A DNA stretch of 13,073 bases from Acetofilamentum sp. (GTDB lineage: Bacteria > Bacteroidota > Bacteroidia > Bacteroidales > JAFGUD01): positions 1-13,073 of the forward strand of contig DYKL01000064.1 in the NCBI GenBank assembly GCA_020722645.1, written 5' to 3'. Shown piece after piece: positions 13,061 through 13,073 of this stretch (position 1 is the first letter of the stretch; each line of letters opens with the position of its first letter). The translations under genes and the position numbers were made by a program. Below the pieces are notes generated by a model. The model did not search any database, was not told where the DNA came from, and saw nothing but the letters and a program-made list of their open reading frames with translations.

Positions 13061-13073
13061 TTTATTTAATTAA
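13061..13073 (-). promoter_or_regulatory. AT-only leader (TTAATTAA element) upstream of the extended capsid frame
   Basis: Minus strand begins TTAATTAAATAAA, followed directly by ATG 13060. TTAATTAA occupies 13066-13073 with a 5-base spacer. The window ends here, so bases further upstream are not visible. Confidence 0.5.

Noticed and set aside
1..13073. Possible reassignment of TGA (or TAG) to a sense codon
   Set aside because: Long genes of 254-551 codons have no internal TGA or TAG, and TAA, TAG and TGA all end genes at sensible places, so the standard bacterial code fits.
1..13073. tRNA genes, CRISPR arrays, insertion sequences or att-site repeats
   Set aside because: No cloverleaf-like segment, regularly spaced direct repeats, transposase-like protein or long terminal repeats were seen by eye; short repeats could be missed without a search.

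Overview
The window is the late structural and lysis part of a tailed-phage (siphovirus-type) genome or prophage from a low-GC bacterium. Every credible gene lies on the minus strand, so the region reads from high to low coordinates. The long genes stay intact under the standard bacterial code with TAA, TAG and TGA all used as stops, so stop-codon recoding can be excluded. The host is not identifiable. It must have peptidoglycan, because the phage carries an amidase, and a sigma-70-like polymerase, because a TTGACA promoter is present. It uses Shine-Dalgarno (SD) initiation only selectively: three genes have strong SD sites, while most start after A-rich sequence.

Layout in transcription order. 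Head and connector: HK97-fold major capsid protein (13027-11921), a 64-aa protein, a head-tail connector (11712-11047), a hidden 55-aa ORF (11043-10876), a head-closure-like protein, an HK97 gp10-like protein and a tail-terminator candidate. Tail: major tail tube protein (9672-8392) with a probable extra beta-sandwich domain, then a tail assembly chaperone (8391-7810). The chaperone has a downstream -1-frame extension to 7628 with a T9C slippery run, which is the lambda G/GT arrangement. It is followed by a 551-aa tape measure protein, a Dit-like distal tail protein, a probable fibre or receptor-binding protein, a hub (Tal-like) candidate and a further tail protein. Lysis: a zinc amidase and a one-span holin-like protein, followed by a small HNH protein and an extremely AT-rich hypothetical gene. 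A strong stem-loop terminator (348-380) closes the operon.

Beyond the terminator a separate short gene runs off the left edge. It has its own TTGACA/extended -10 promoter, a near-perfect SD, higher GC and an acidic product, so it looks like a moron (an independently expressed accessory gene).

The genes together build a capsid, a non-contractile tail of roughly 80 nm (by the usual scaling with tape-measure length) and a lysis module. No unprecedented multi-gene system is visible. The points most worth following are the unannotated chaperone frameshift, a repeated TTAATTAA-(5-9 nt)-ATG leader before the capsid, tail-tube and fibre-like genes, the dual start of the capsid gene, and the accessory gene at the left edge.
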